A program made the position numbers and the translations under genes. This document shows positions 1 to 4,903 of a DNA stretch of 7,306 nucleotides, piece by piece. The stretch spans positions 1 to 7,306 of the forward strand of contig SAAR01000173.1 of the NCBI GenBank assembly GCA_009916335.1, written 5' to 3'. The stretch is from Erysipelotrichia bacterium (GTDB taxonomy: Bacteria; Bacillota_I; Bacilli_A; Erysipelotrichales; Erysipelotrichaceae). The notes under the pieces were generated by a model. It saw only the letters and a list, made by a program, of their open reading frames with translations. It ran no database searches and was not told the origin of the DNA. How positions within the stretch are numbered: position 1 is the stretch's first letter; each line of letters starts with the position of its first letter.

Positions 1-2
1 TA

Positions 3-182
3 TTAGAAATCAAGATTGCTCTGCAAAACCCTTATAACAAAAGAGATATGGCGTTGGGACTATGGGTAAATGGAATGTATGGGCTTTTAAATGAGCACAG
101 CATGGTTTCGTTTGCAGTAACGCTAGGTTCGTTTTATGTTATAATTAGGGCAAATAAGAAAATAAGGAGGATGAAAAGATGA
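3..182 (+). CDS. C-terminal part of an unrecognised protein (5' end outside window)
   Basis: An open frame enters from the left edge and runs 59 codons to TGA at 180-182. The other two + frames close within the first 36 bases, so this is the only frame that can be the end of a gene. The tail contains a hydrophobic run (MVSFAVTLGSFYVII, about residues 34-48 of the visible part) followed by a strongly basic end (RANKKIRRMKR), which looks like a last membrane helix with a positive cytoplasmic tail. Its stop overlaps the next start (ATGA at 179-182), which suggests translational coupling to the downstream microprotein. I do not recognise a family, and too little is present to assign one. Confidence 0.55.
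   Translation, partial: LEIKIALQNPYNKRDMALGLWVNGMYGLLNEHSMVSFAVTLGSFYVIIRANKKIRRMKR
137..145 (+). promoter_or_regulatory. Extended -10 promoter for the 33-residue microprotein
   Basis: TGTTATAAT at 137-145 is a perfect extended -10 (TG-n-TATAAT) with no good -35 at normal spacing; TTGCAG lies 22 bp upstream. It sits inside the end of the upstream gene. A start near 152 would give a transcript of about 160 nt holding only the microprotein and ending at the hairpin near 284-311. The toxin-antitoxin promoter at 4273-4281 has the same build, including a TTGCA(A/G)TAA element 22 bp before TATAAT. Confidence 0.5.
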
Positions 183-280
183 GTATCGGTCAAATTGTTG
201 TACTTAGTATCACCCTTGTTCTTGTTGTAATGACATACTTGGATGATAAAAAAGACAAAAAGCACAAACCTACACATTAA
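179..280 (+). CDS. 33-residue single-pass membrane microprotein
   Basis: ATG at 179 is preceded by a strong ribosome binding site (AAGGAGG, 164-170, spacing 8), and TAA is at 278-280. The product begins MSIGQIVVLSITLVLVV (a hydrophobic helix, about residues 3-19) and ends in a charged tail (YLDDKKDKKHKPTH). This is the form of a small N-out or N-in single-span membrane protein. The start overlaps the stop of the preceding gene by four bases. An extended -10 element at 137-145 and a hairpin terminator immediately downstream suggest that it can also be expressed alone. No family is recognised. Small membrane peptides of this kind occur in plasmids as toxins, exclusion factors or partners of transfer proteins, but nothing here decides among these. 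Confidence 0.6.
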   Translation: MSIGQIVVLSITLVLVVMTYLDDKKDKKHKPTH

Positions 281-283
281 GCG

Positions 284-311
284 AAAAGGTAAGATTATCT
301 GATACCTTTTT
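284..311 (+). terminator. Rho-independent terminator after the microprotein
   Basis: AAAAGGTA (284-291) pairs perfectly with TACCTTTT (303-310), with a short AGA/TCT extension inside the loop and a T-run (307-311) on the 3' side. It begins four bases after the stop of the microprotein. The A-rich 5' arm means that it could also work for transcription from the other strand. Confidence 0.7.
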
Positions 312-343
312 GCATTTCTTCCCAAAAAAAACAAAACAATCAT

Positions 344-406
344 AAAACTGTACAAATGTTGCCTTTAACATTATGTTAAAACCATAAAGCACGTCCATAC
401 AGTTTT
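344..406. promoter_or_regulatory. Nested inverted repeats (probable operator)
   Basis: Two perfect inverted repeats share almost the same centre. The outer pair is AAAACTGTA (344-352) with TACAGTTTT (398-406). The inner pair is TTTAACAT (364-371) with ATGTTAAA (373-380), separated by one T. The region lies between the upstream terminator and the first leader hairpin, where the promoter of the 492-1955 gene is expected. A dimeric repressor site is the simplest reading. A cruciform or replication-related site is possible. Confidence 0.5.
359..388 (+). promoter_or_regulatory. Candidate sigma-70 promoter overlapping the palindrome
   Basis: TTGCCT (359-364) and CATAAA (383-388) are separated by 18 bp, an imperfect -35/-10 pair. 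The 17-bp inner palindrome (364-380) fills the spacer, so a protein bound there would block polymerase. Transcription would start about 100 nt before the ATG at 492 and would include the leader hairpin. An alternative -10 (TAAAAT, 470-475) lies between that hairpin and the gene, without a well-placed -35. Confidence 0.3.
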
Positions 407-421
407 TACACAACGGCATTG

Positions 422-491
422 GCCGACAAATTAGTCGGCTCCTTGCCACTCCTTTGTCGGTATTACATGTAAAATCACAGAGGAGACAAAG
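422..491 (+). promoter_or_regulatory. Leader hairpin before the 487-residue gene (diverged family member)
   Basis: CCGACAAA (423-430) pairs perfectly with TTTGTCGG (453-460). Inside, AGT-c-GGC (433-439) pairs with GCC-ACT (445-450), giving one long hairpin. A competing fold uses GCCGAC (422-427) with GTCGGC (434-439). A third option pairs CTTTGTC (452-458) with GACAAAG (485-491), which ends at the start codon. A start-stop pair ATG-TAA sits at 467-472. Size, position and alternative pairing match the leaders at 4904, 6163 and 2823, but the primary sequence is not conserved. Confidence 0.4.
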
Positions 492-1955
492 ATGGAAGAT
501 TTAGAAGAACTTGATACGAACATTGAAGACGAAGAATACTTCGACGACGATGAAAACGACGAGGACTTTGATGAAGATGATGATTGCGAAGAAGAAGAGT
601 GTCGTTTGCCAAAATATGCAAAACCCAAAAAGGTCTCATTAACGAGCCTAGCAGGTTTAAAAAAGCACTTTGACGAGGTTTTGCTTGAACGTACAGAGTT
701 TTGTAATGTTCTTACCCTTAGAGATAAGGCAAATAGGAACAATTACGATTACATTGTATGGCTTCAAGTCAAAATTCCTTTCAAAGGGCATAATTCACAC
801 GCAGGTGAATCTGACGAACAATATATCGAGGGGGTTTGTAAAAATATCCTTGATTGGGTGGATTTGCTCAAAACCTTTGATAAGACGGAAAGCAAGCAAT
901 TGTCATTGTTTGACGATGGCTCGGAAGATGTATTAGAAAAAGTTCCTGAAATGCCAAAAAGTGGAGAAGAAAGAAGCTGGAGTAAATACCATAATGAATG
1001 CGAACGCATTAAAAAGAACAATTTGAAAAAGAAATACACTTTTTTTGAATTGTGCAGTATCGCAAACTCTTGGCACTCATACAACGATCCAAGTGTCGTT
1101 CAAAGCTGGATTAATAAGCTTCCTAAATCAAATGCTGAAATGATTGAACTTGTGAAAGATGCAATTATTAAAGGCACTTCATCCGAAGAAGGTCATGGAA
1201 GATTCGAGGATTTCTGGTGGGATGATGAATGTAAGTGGATGACTAGAGATGGTGCGCTAAGTGATTTTGAAATAATTGCTAGAGCAAAAGGTCTTATTAG
1301 GCTTTATCTAGTTCCATATACCAGATATTCTTATGTTTATACTGACAATTCATTCTCTTCATGGGAATATGAAGCTAAAACAGATTACCGTTTTTGGTTT
1401 GATGGAAAAAAAATACAAGGGATGTCTTGGTTAAAAACTGATGATATACCTGAGTATGAACTTTATGATCATGAATTTATTGCATGGCTACGAAATTACT
1501 TCAAAATTCCATACAAAGACGTTATCAGTGATGATGATATCTTACGTGAGAATTTGAAAGGTCTTTTTCAACGTGCATTTAATAAGGATGAACACTCTAA
1601 ATTTGATGCATTAGAAGAGATCGGTAAAGCAAAAAACGTCAATGAGTTTAAAACGAAAGCGCTTGCACATGCTAAGTTAGGTAATGGCGGTGGTTCTGGA
1701 TTCTCAATTGATGGCTTTACTGGTTCATTTGACCTGTTTCAAGGTAGAGAAGGGCATGTTTTAACTATTAAACAATCCATTCAGCAAAGAATAGAACTTG
1801 ATAGAAATATCAAAGGATTGGAAATTGATAGTTATGACAACAAAAGAGTCTATGTCTTTAAATTGACATTCGTTCAGGCTTTAGAAAAAGCCTATGAGTT
1901 GTTTGGTTCACCAAAACCAAAACAACTGGACTTATTTGATTTTCTAGCAGCATAA
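492..1955 (+). CDS. 487-residue protein with acidic N-terminus and two clamp-binding motifs
   Basis: Start ATG 492 follows AGGAG (481-485, spacing 6). Residues 1-37 are extremely acidic (25 Asp/Glu), like a DNA-mimic tail or a flexible partner-binding segment. QLSLF at 136-140 and QLDLF at 478-482, the second only five residues from the C-terminus, both fit the known bacterial sliding-clamp (DnaN) consensus QL(S/D)LF. Each sits next to disordered-looking sequence, as expected for real clamp-binding peptides. The middle (about 230-330) is rich in Trp, Tyr and Phe (DFWWDDE, YTRYSYVY). A Gly-rich stretch GNGGGSGFSIDGF (about 397-409) resembles a segment seen in multidomain plasmid/phage proteins, but I cannot name the domain. 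Codons appear more AT-rich after about base 1200. No catalytic motif is evident. The most likely role is a clamp-associated plasmid replication, establishment or anti-defence factor; this is inferred, not shown. Confidence 0.85.
   Translation: MEDLEELDTNIEDEEYFDDDENDEDFDEDDDCEEEECRLPKYAKPKKVSLTSLAGLKKHFDEVLLERTEFCNVLTLRDKANRNNYDYIVWLQVKIPFKGHNSHAGESDEQYIEGVCKNILDWVDLLKTFDKTESKQLSLFDDGSEDVLEKVPEMPKSGEERSWSKYHNECERIKKNNLKKKYTFFELCSIANSWHSYNDPSVVQSWINKLPKSNAEMIELVKDAIIKGTSSEEGHGRFEDFWWDDECKWMTRDGALSDFEIIARAKGLIRLYLVPYTRYSYVYTDNSFSSWEYEAKTDYRFWFDGKKIQGMSWLKTDDIPEYELYDHEFIAWLRNYFKIPYKDVISDDDILRENLKGLFQRAFNKDEHSKFDALEEIGKAKNVNEFKTKALAHAKLGNGGGSGFSIDGFTGSFDLFQGREGHVLTIKQSIQQRIELDRNIKGLEIDSYDNKRVYVFKLTFVQALEKAYELFGSPKPKQLDLFDFLAA
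897..911 (+). other. Internal sliding-clamp-binding pentapeptide QLSLF
   Basis: The codons spell Gln-Leu-Ser-Leu-Phe, followed by DDGSED, in a charged and probably flexible loop (residues 136-140 of the 492-1955 product). It is an exact match to the eubacterial clamp-binding consensus QL(S/D)LF. A chance match is possible, but a second copy in the same protein makes this less likely. Confidence 0.6.
1923..1937 (+). other. C-terminal sliding-clamp-binding pentapeptide QLDLF
   Basis: The codons spell Gln-Leu-Asp-Leu-Phe at residues 478-482 of 487, preceded by the extended, basic SPKPK linker. Clamp-binding peptides are often at the very C-terminus in this setting. It exactly matches the consensus QL(S/D)LF. 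Confidence 0.65.
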
Positions 1956-1966
1956 TTATAGTTTAA

Positions 1967-2045
1967 CTCCATAAGGGAGTTTTAGCCACTTGGCTATCTC
2001 TCCCTTGTCAGGAGAGGTATGCTCATATCTTTCCCAAAGGAGGGG
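1967..2045 (+). promoter_or_regulatory. Leader hairpin plus Shine-Dalgarno hairpin before the 83-residue gene
   Basis: The main hairpin pairs AAGGGAG (1973-1979) with CTCCCTT (2000-2006) and TAGCC (1983-1987) with GGCTA (1992-1996). CTCC (1967-1970) can close on GGAG (2011-2014). An exclusive alternative pairs CTCTCC (1998-2003) with GGAGAG (2011-2016). TCTTTCC (2028-2034) then folds onto GGAGGGG (2039-2045) with three G-U pairs, burying the ribosome binding site. The GAGAGGTATG segment parallels GGATAGGTATG of the copy at 6163. TATAGT (1957-1962) just upstream is a possible -10. Confidence 0.5.
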
Positions 2046-2048
2046 ACT

Positions 2049-2300
2049 ATGCAACCTAATCAATTATTCGCAATGTTTTTAAAAGCGTGCGGAGTTGAAC
2101 CAAAATTTAAAAAACAAGGAAATGTTTACAAAACCTACTCAAAAACGCAAAAGTTCATCTTTGACCCTGTGAAACAAATTGTCACGTATCTCAAACCTAT
2201 TACAGTCTTTAATGGCTATGAATATGGCAAGGACTTTGTGAGTGAAATGTTTCAAGTTCAAGAGACTAACGGACAATTGAATATTGTTCGTGTTGCGTAA
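2049..2300 (+). CDS. Hypothetical protein, 83 residues
   Basis: ATG 2049 is chosen because AAAGGAGGGG (2036-2045) lies just before it. An in-frame ATG ten codons earlier (2019) lies between the two leader hairpins and has only a weak GGAGAGG upstream. The product is a compact, basic, soluble protein (MQPNQLFAMFLKACGVE..., then a Lys/Tyr-rich middle KFKKQGNVYKTYSKTQKFIF). It has no membrane segment or known motif. Its stop codon TAA is part of the TAAGGAG ribosome binding site of the next gene, so the two genes form a coupled pair. The function is unknown. Its place behind a leader of the same type as that of the antirestriction genes suggests that it belongs to the same regulated set. Confidence 0.75.
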   Translation: MQPNQLFAMFLKACGVEPKFKKQGNVYKTYSKTQKFIFDPVKQIVTYLKPITVFNGYEYGKDFVSEMFQVQETNGQLNIVRVA

Positions 2301-2310
2301 GGAGTAGATT

Positions 2311-2580
2311 GTGGAACATACACTGTATGAAGACATTAGAGCTTTTCTTTTAGGAACCTATCAAAAAGCAAACATCAAAAACTTACAAATCATCGCTCTT
2401 ATGAGTGCGATTGAATACGAAGTAAATAAGATTGTGACAAAGAGTCTTTTTTCTAAAAGGTTTAATGTTTCAAAAAATATTCGTGTTGTGGTTTACAAAA
2501 ACCATTCAGTAGGTGTGTTTGTCAATGTTAAAGGAATAGTAAGAGTGTCCAAACGCTTTTGCCAAATAAGCTCTAAATAA
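2311..2580 (+). CDS. Hypothetical protein, 89 residues, GTG start
   Basis: GTG at 2311 has TAAGGAG (2298-2304, spacing 6), and no in-frame ATG lies near it with a comparable site. The ribosome binding site overlaps the stop of the preceding gene, so translation is probably coupled. The N-terminal half is predicted helical (EDIRAFLLGTYQKANIKNLQIIALMSAIEYEVNKIV). The C-terminal half reads as alternating strands (IRVVVYKNHSVGVFVNVKGIVRV) with a basic end, giving an alpha-beta small protein that could bind nucleic acid. I do not recognise a family. It is the last gene of its two-gene unit, because the next leader begins immediately after the stop. Confidence 0.7.
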   Translation: MEHTLYEDIRAFLLGTYQKANIKNLQIIALMSAIEYEVNKIVTKSLFSKRFNVSKNIRVVVYKNHSVGVFVNVKGIVRVSKRFCQISSK

Positions 2581-2588
2581 AATTGTTT

Positions 2589-2658
2589 CCCCAATTAGGG
2601 GCTTGAACCATACCAGTTCAGCCTCTAAAAGGGCGAGCTGAGTTCGCTCTGGAGGAGC
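2589..2658 (+). promoter_or_regulatory. Structured leader before the 48-residue gene (most diverged member)
   Basis: CCCC (2589-2592) pairs with GGGG (2598-2601). TTCAGC (2617-2622) pairs with GCTGAG (2637-2642). AGGGCG (2630-2635) can instead pair with CGCTCT (2645-2650), which excludes the second hairpin. GCTC (2646-2649) can pair with GAGC (2655-2658), which covers the GGAGGAG ribosome binding site (2651-2657). The overall plan resembles the other leaders, but the GGGATAG signature is absent, so membership in the family is uncertain. Confidence 0.35.
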
Positions 2659-2664
2659 AAAATT

Positions 2665-2811
2665 ATGAGTACAAAAATGTATCTTACTTTCTTAGGGCTA
2701 TTTGCGTATTTTGCAATCAACACTGCAAATGCTGCGTTAGGAACAAAGACAGTTTTAGAAAACAGAAACACAACAATCGCAACAAGTATTTATGCGATTG
2801 AAGCTAAATAG
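2665..2811 (+). CDS. 48-residue exported or membrane microprotein
   Basis: ATG 2665 has a strong GGAGGAG (2651-2657, spacing 7) and the frame ends at TAG 2809-2811. The N-terminus has the form of a Sec signal peptide: a Lys at residue 4, a hydrophobic core (MYLTFLGLFAYFAI, about 5-18) and a TANA-A site that would be cut after residue 23. This would leave a mature peptide of about 25 residues (ALGTKTVLENRN... ending IYAIEAK). It could equally be an uncleaved single-span membrane peptide. It stands alone between two leader structures, so it appears to be its own unit. No family is recognised. An exported peptide in an establishment region could act at the envelope, for instance in exclusion or mating-pair effects, but this is speculation. 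Confidence 0.6.
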   Translation: MSTKMYLTFLGLFAYFAINTANAALGTKTVLENRNTTIATSIYAIEAK

Positions 2812-2822
2812 TAACATACACT

Positions 2823-2897
2823 AGAATATTAACCCAAAAAGGGGATTGAAATTTATCCCCTTGGGGATAGTTCTGTCTCCTTCTATGTCCTTAGGAG
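2823..2897 (+). promoter_or_regulatory. Conserved leader hairpin plus Shine-Dalgarno hairpin before the 445-residue gene
   Basis: The stems are AGAA (2823-2826) with TTCT (2871-2874), TTA (2829-2831) with TAG (2868-2870), CCC (2833-2835) with GGG (2863-2865), and AAGGGGAT (2839-2846) with ATCCCCTT (2855-2862). TATCCCCTTGGGGATA (2854-2869) is a 16-base palindrome giving an exclusive alternative hairpin. CTCCT (2877-2881) pairs with AGGAG (2893-2897), the ribosome binding site. The outer stem differs in sequence from those at 4904 and 6163 but keeps pairing, which supports an RNA (or ssDNA) structure. TAGAAT (2822-2827) is a possible -10, though it lies inside the structure. Confidence 0.6.
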
Positions 2898-2905
2898 GAA
2901 CAAAA

Positions 2906-4243
2906 ATGTATTACGGTGATAAGCAAGACTCTTTAATCGCAATTATGCAAGGTTTAGAATTTAGAGGTTGGAGTATCTACGGGTACAAAGCGGATAAAAG
3001 CGATTCAATGATAGACTATTTTGACCCTGCTAGATGGGATGGAATTGCTGTTAAGAATGGCTATATCCTTGTTGTGGATTGCGGATACAGTGGTGGTACT
3101 ATTGGTGGCTCATTTATTCATCGGAGTTACGATGTGAAGATTCAAAAGAAATTACAAAAATTGTATGCTCTTAGAGATAATCATGCCGCAAGTGAAGGTG
3201 AAAAAGCAAACGCACAAGCCATCATTGACTCTCTTAGCCAAAAGGTTACGACGGAAATTATGGTTGAAAGCGGACTACCAGAAGTGACCTACCAAAAAAA
3301 TCCCGCTAATTGTAAATGGCACATCGAGCGTGATGGCAAAATTATTGATAAAGGAACTGGTGTCTTTAGTTTCAATCGAATAAATCGCTATCAGCACGAC
3401 AAAGAAGACTACGAATATAAAAATCGTGATGATAATCACCATTTATATCATTCTATGGAATGGTATTCTACGGATGAAAAATGGGATGAGCATTACAAAA
3501 ACGATATTTTACCTGCAAGGAAAGAAGCAACTAAACTCCTTGACAAATATGATGCGCTTTTAAACAAGTGGGATTCTCATGTTGTTATCAAACTTGGCGA
3601 TGGCGATACTGATGGGCTCGTTCAAAAGACTATTGAAAAAAAGACCATTTATCATGTTGCTGAAATAAGCGACACTCCTACTGAATATGTTCAAGTGGGC
3701 AAGGGATGGACGCGTTATCATGGTCTTGAGAAAGGGTATATCTATAAGGTTAAAGATGAAGGTTACTTCAAATTGACACCAAAATGGATTACTTTAAAAG
3801 ACGGCAAAGGTATCAGAGCTTACAAGCCAGAACCAAACAAATCCACAAAACCTCTTCGTGCTCACATTGATGAAAAAGACTTCTTTGAAAAGAATGCAGT
3901 CTATATCAATCTTGTACAGAAAGAAGAAATTACGGAAGAATTGGTTTGGGTGCGTGAATCAAAAGCTAAGCCAAAACCTACGGTAAAACAAAATAGTGAG
4001 CTTCCTAACGAAGTGACTATTGCAAATTCCACTGATGATAAATTCTCCAAACTTATTGAAAATGGTAGCGTTAAAGACTTTGAGCATACCCAAACGGGTG
4101 AAATGTTGCGAGTTTTGGTTATCAATGAAAAGTTAGGCAAGGAAGGATTTATTGAATTCAACAAACACATGATTAAGAGTGGTATTGGTTACTACTCAAA
4201 ATATGCTGGCGGTTGGGTTTTAAAAGACAAAAGCGTAGCTTGA
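2906..4243 (+). CDS. Plasmid/phage-type hypothetical protein, 445 residues
   Basis: ATG 2906 follows AGGAGG (2893-2898, spacing 7). The frame stays open 20 codons further upstream, but that part is the leader hairpin, and in-frame ATG 2885 has no site. Residues 20-60 (GWSIYGYKADKSDSM, then YFDPARWDGIAVKNGYILVVD) resemble a segment I associate with hypothetical proteins of plasmids and phages; this is recognition by eye. Residues 75-115 and 200-225 look like charged helices. A Pro/Lys-rich linker (about 353-360) leads to a C-terminal alpha-beta module at 395-440 (MLRVLVINEKLGKEGFIEFNK..., GYYSKYAGGWVL), reminiscent of small modules attached to multidomain mobile-element proteins. No enzymatic motif can be defended. 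It shares the conserved leader with the ArdC and 206-residue units. The toxin-antitoxin pair follows after 62 bp. Confidence 0.85.
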   Translation: MYYGDKQDSLIAIMQGLEFRGWSIYGYKADKSDSMIDYFDPARWDGIAVKNGYILVVDCGYSGGTIGGSFIHRSYDVKIQKKLQKLYALRDNHAASEGEKANAQAIIDSLSQKVTTEIMVESGLPEVTYQKNPANCKWHIERDGKIIDKGTGVFSFNRINRYQHDKEDYEYKNRDDNHHLYHSMEWYSTDEKWDEHYKNDILPARKEATKLLDKYDALLNKWDSHVVIKLGDGDTDGLVQKTIEKKTIYHVAEISDTPTEYVQVGKGWTRYHGLEKGYIYKVKDEGYFKLTPKWITLKDGKGIRAYKPEPNKSTKPLRAHIDEKDFFEKNAVYINLVQKEEITEELVWVRESKAKPKPTVKQNSELPNEVTIANSTDDKFSKLIENGSVKDFEHTQTGEMLRVLVINEKLGKEGFIEFNKHMIKSGIGYYSKYAGGWVLKDKSVA

Positions 4244-4272
4244 TGGTTTGCAATAAGGACATTGTAAATATG

Positions 4273-4281
4273 TGTTATAAT
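4273..4281 (+). promoter_or_regulatory. Extended -10 promoter of the toxin-antitoxin operon
   Basis: TGTTATAAT at 4273-4281 is a perfect TG-n-TATAAT. The hexamer at normal -35 spacing (ATAAGG) is poor; TTGCAA lies 22 bp upstream (4248-4253). The predicted start is near 4288, giving a short leader before ATG 4306, without the long hairpin that precedes the neighbouring genes. Autoregulation by the ribbon-helix-helix antitoxin at this site is expected from the family. Confidence 0.65.
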
Positions 4282-4305
4282 AAGCAAAAAAATAAGGAGC
4301 TTAAT

Positions 4306-4554
4306 ATGACAGCAGAGAAGATTACAGTAACTATCCCCAGTGAGCTAAAGTCTAAACTTATGGTAGTAAAAGATGAATTAAAAACATCAATGTCTGCCAT
4401 TTATAAAGAAGCACTAGAAGCTTATTTGGAAAAAAAAGAGATAGAGAGGTGGGAGCGTGGAGCAAAGCTTGCAAGTCAAGATAGTGATTACATACTTATT
4501 ACGCGAGAGCTAGGCAATAAAGGAGTTGAAATACATGAATATCAATCAAGGTGA
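4306..4554 (+). CDS. Ribbon-helix-helix antitoxin (MazE/CopG-like)
   Basis: ATG 4306 has AAGGAG (4294-4299, spacing 6). The frame extends upstream through the promoter, which cannot be coding for this transcript. The 82-residue product starts with the typical beta strand KITVTIPSEL (5-14) followed by two helices (SKLMVVKDELKTS, then MSAIYKEALEAYLEKKE), the ribbon-helix-helix fold used by dimeric antitoxins to bind their operator. The C-terminal part (about 48-82) is charged and would bind and neutralise the toxin. Its 3' end overlaps the toxin gene by 20 bases in another frame, the usual arrangement for this pair. The pair probably stabilises the element after segregation or invasion, and transcription is likely repressed by the complex. 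Confidence 0.85.
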   Translation: MTAEKITVTIPSELKSKLMVVKDELKTSMSAIYKEALEAYLEKKEIERWERGAKLASQDSDYILITRELGNKGVEIHEYQSR

Positions 4555-4894
4555 AATCTGGATGACAAATTTTGAACCGAGTGTTGGCAGTGAAATCCAA
4601 AAACTTAGACCAGCTATTGTAGTGAATGACGACAGGGTTGGAAGATTTGGAATAAAAATTGTTATTCCCATTACTGAATGGAAAGACAATTACATAAACT
4701 ACCCATGGATTCTCAAAATAGAGCCAGATGCTAAAAATGGATTATCTAAAACCTCTTCAATAGAATGTTTTCAGATAAAAAGTTTTGCTGTTGATAGATT
4801 TCATAAAAAGATTGGTCAAGTTGACTCATCTCTGCTTCTTAAAATTCACCAAACAATAGCAAAAACGCTAAATCTATCTTATAAAATTTCTTAA
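4535..4894 (+). CDS. MazF/PemK-family endoribonuclease toxin
   Basis: ATG 4535 follows AGGAG (4521-4525, spacing 9); the earlier TTG at 4526 touches the ribosome binding site and is rejected. The 119-residue product has the family's hallmarks in order: NQGEIWMTNFEPSVGSE (4-20), the KLRPAIVV strand with Arg25-Pro26, IPITEW with Thr47 (the usual catalytic Arg/Thr pair of MazF toxins), and the end motif SSIECFQIKSF ... KKIGQVD. Length is normal and nothing is missing, so it is probably active. Known members cleave mRNA at short sequence motifs; the motif here cannot be read from the sequence. The downstream leader begins ten bases after the stop, and no classical terminator follows. Confidence 0.92.
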   Translation: MNINQGEIWMTNFEPSVGSEIQKLRPAIVVNDDRVGRFGIKIVIPITEWKDNYINYPWILKIEPDAKNGLSKTSSIECFQIKSFAVDRFHKKIGQVDSSLLLKIHQTIAKTLNLSYKIS

Positions 4895-4903
4895 CAGTTG
4901 CAA

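Noticed and set aside
344..406. Iterons or a replication origin
   Set aside because: There are no tandem direct repeats, DnaA boxes or initiator gene nearby. The inverted repeats fit an operator better.
431..742. Minus-strand frame of 103 residues, very rich in serine
   Set aside because: It is the antisense of the Asp/Glu-rich beginning of the 492-1955 gene; GAA/GAT/GAC repeats read as Ser/Phe codons backwards. It has no ribosome binding site.
2846..2905. 20-codon N-terminal extension of the 445-residue gene
   Set aside because: It would run through the main leader hairpin, and its first codon is a non-ATG start with no ribosome binding site. AGGAGG at 2893-2898 clearly serves ATG 2906.
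4213..4305. 31-codon extension of the antitoxin
   Set aside because: It covers the promoter (TGTTATAAT) and the ribosome binding site of ATG 4306, and overlaps the preceding gene. The family's first strand begins right after ATG 4306.
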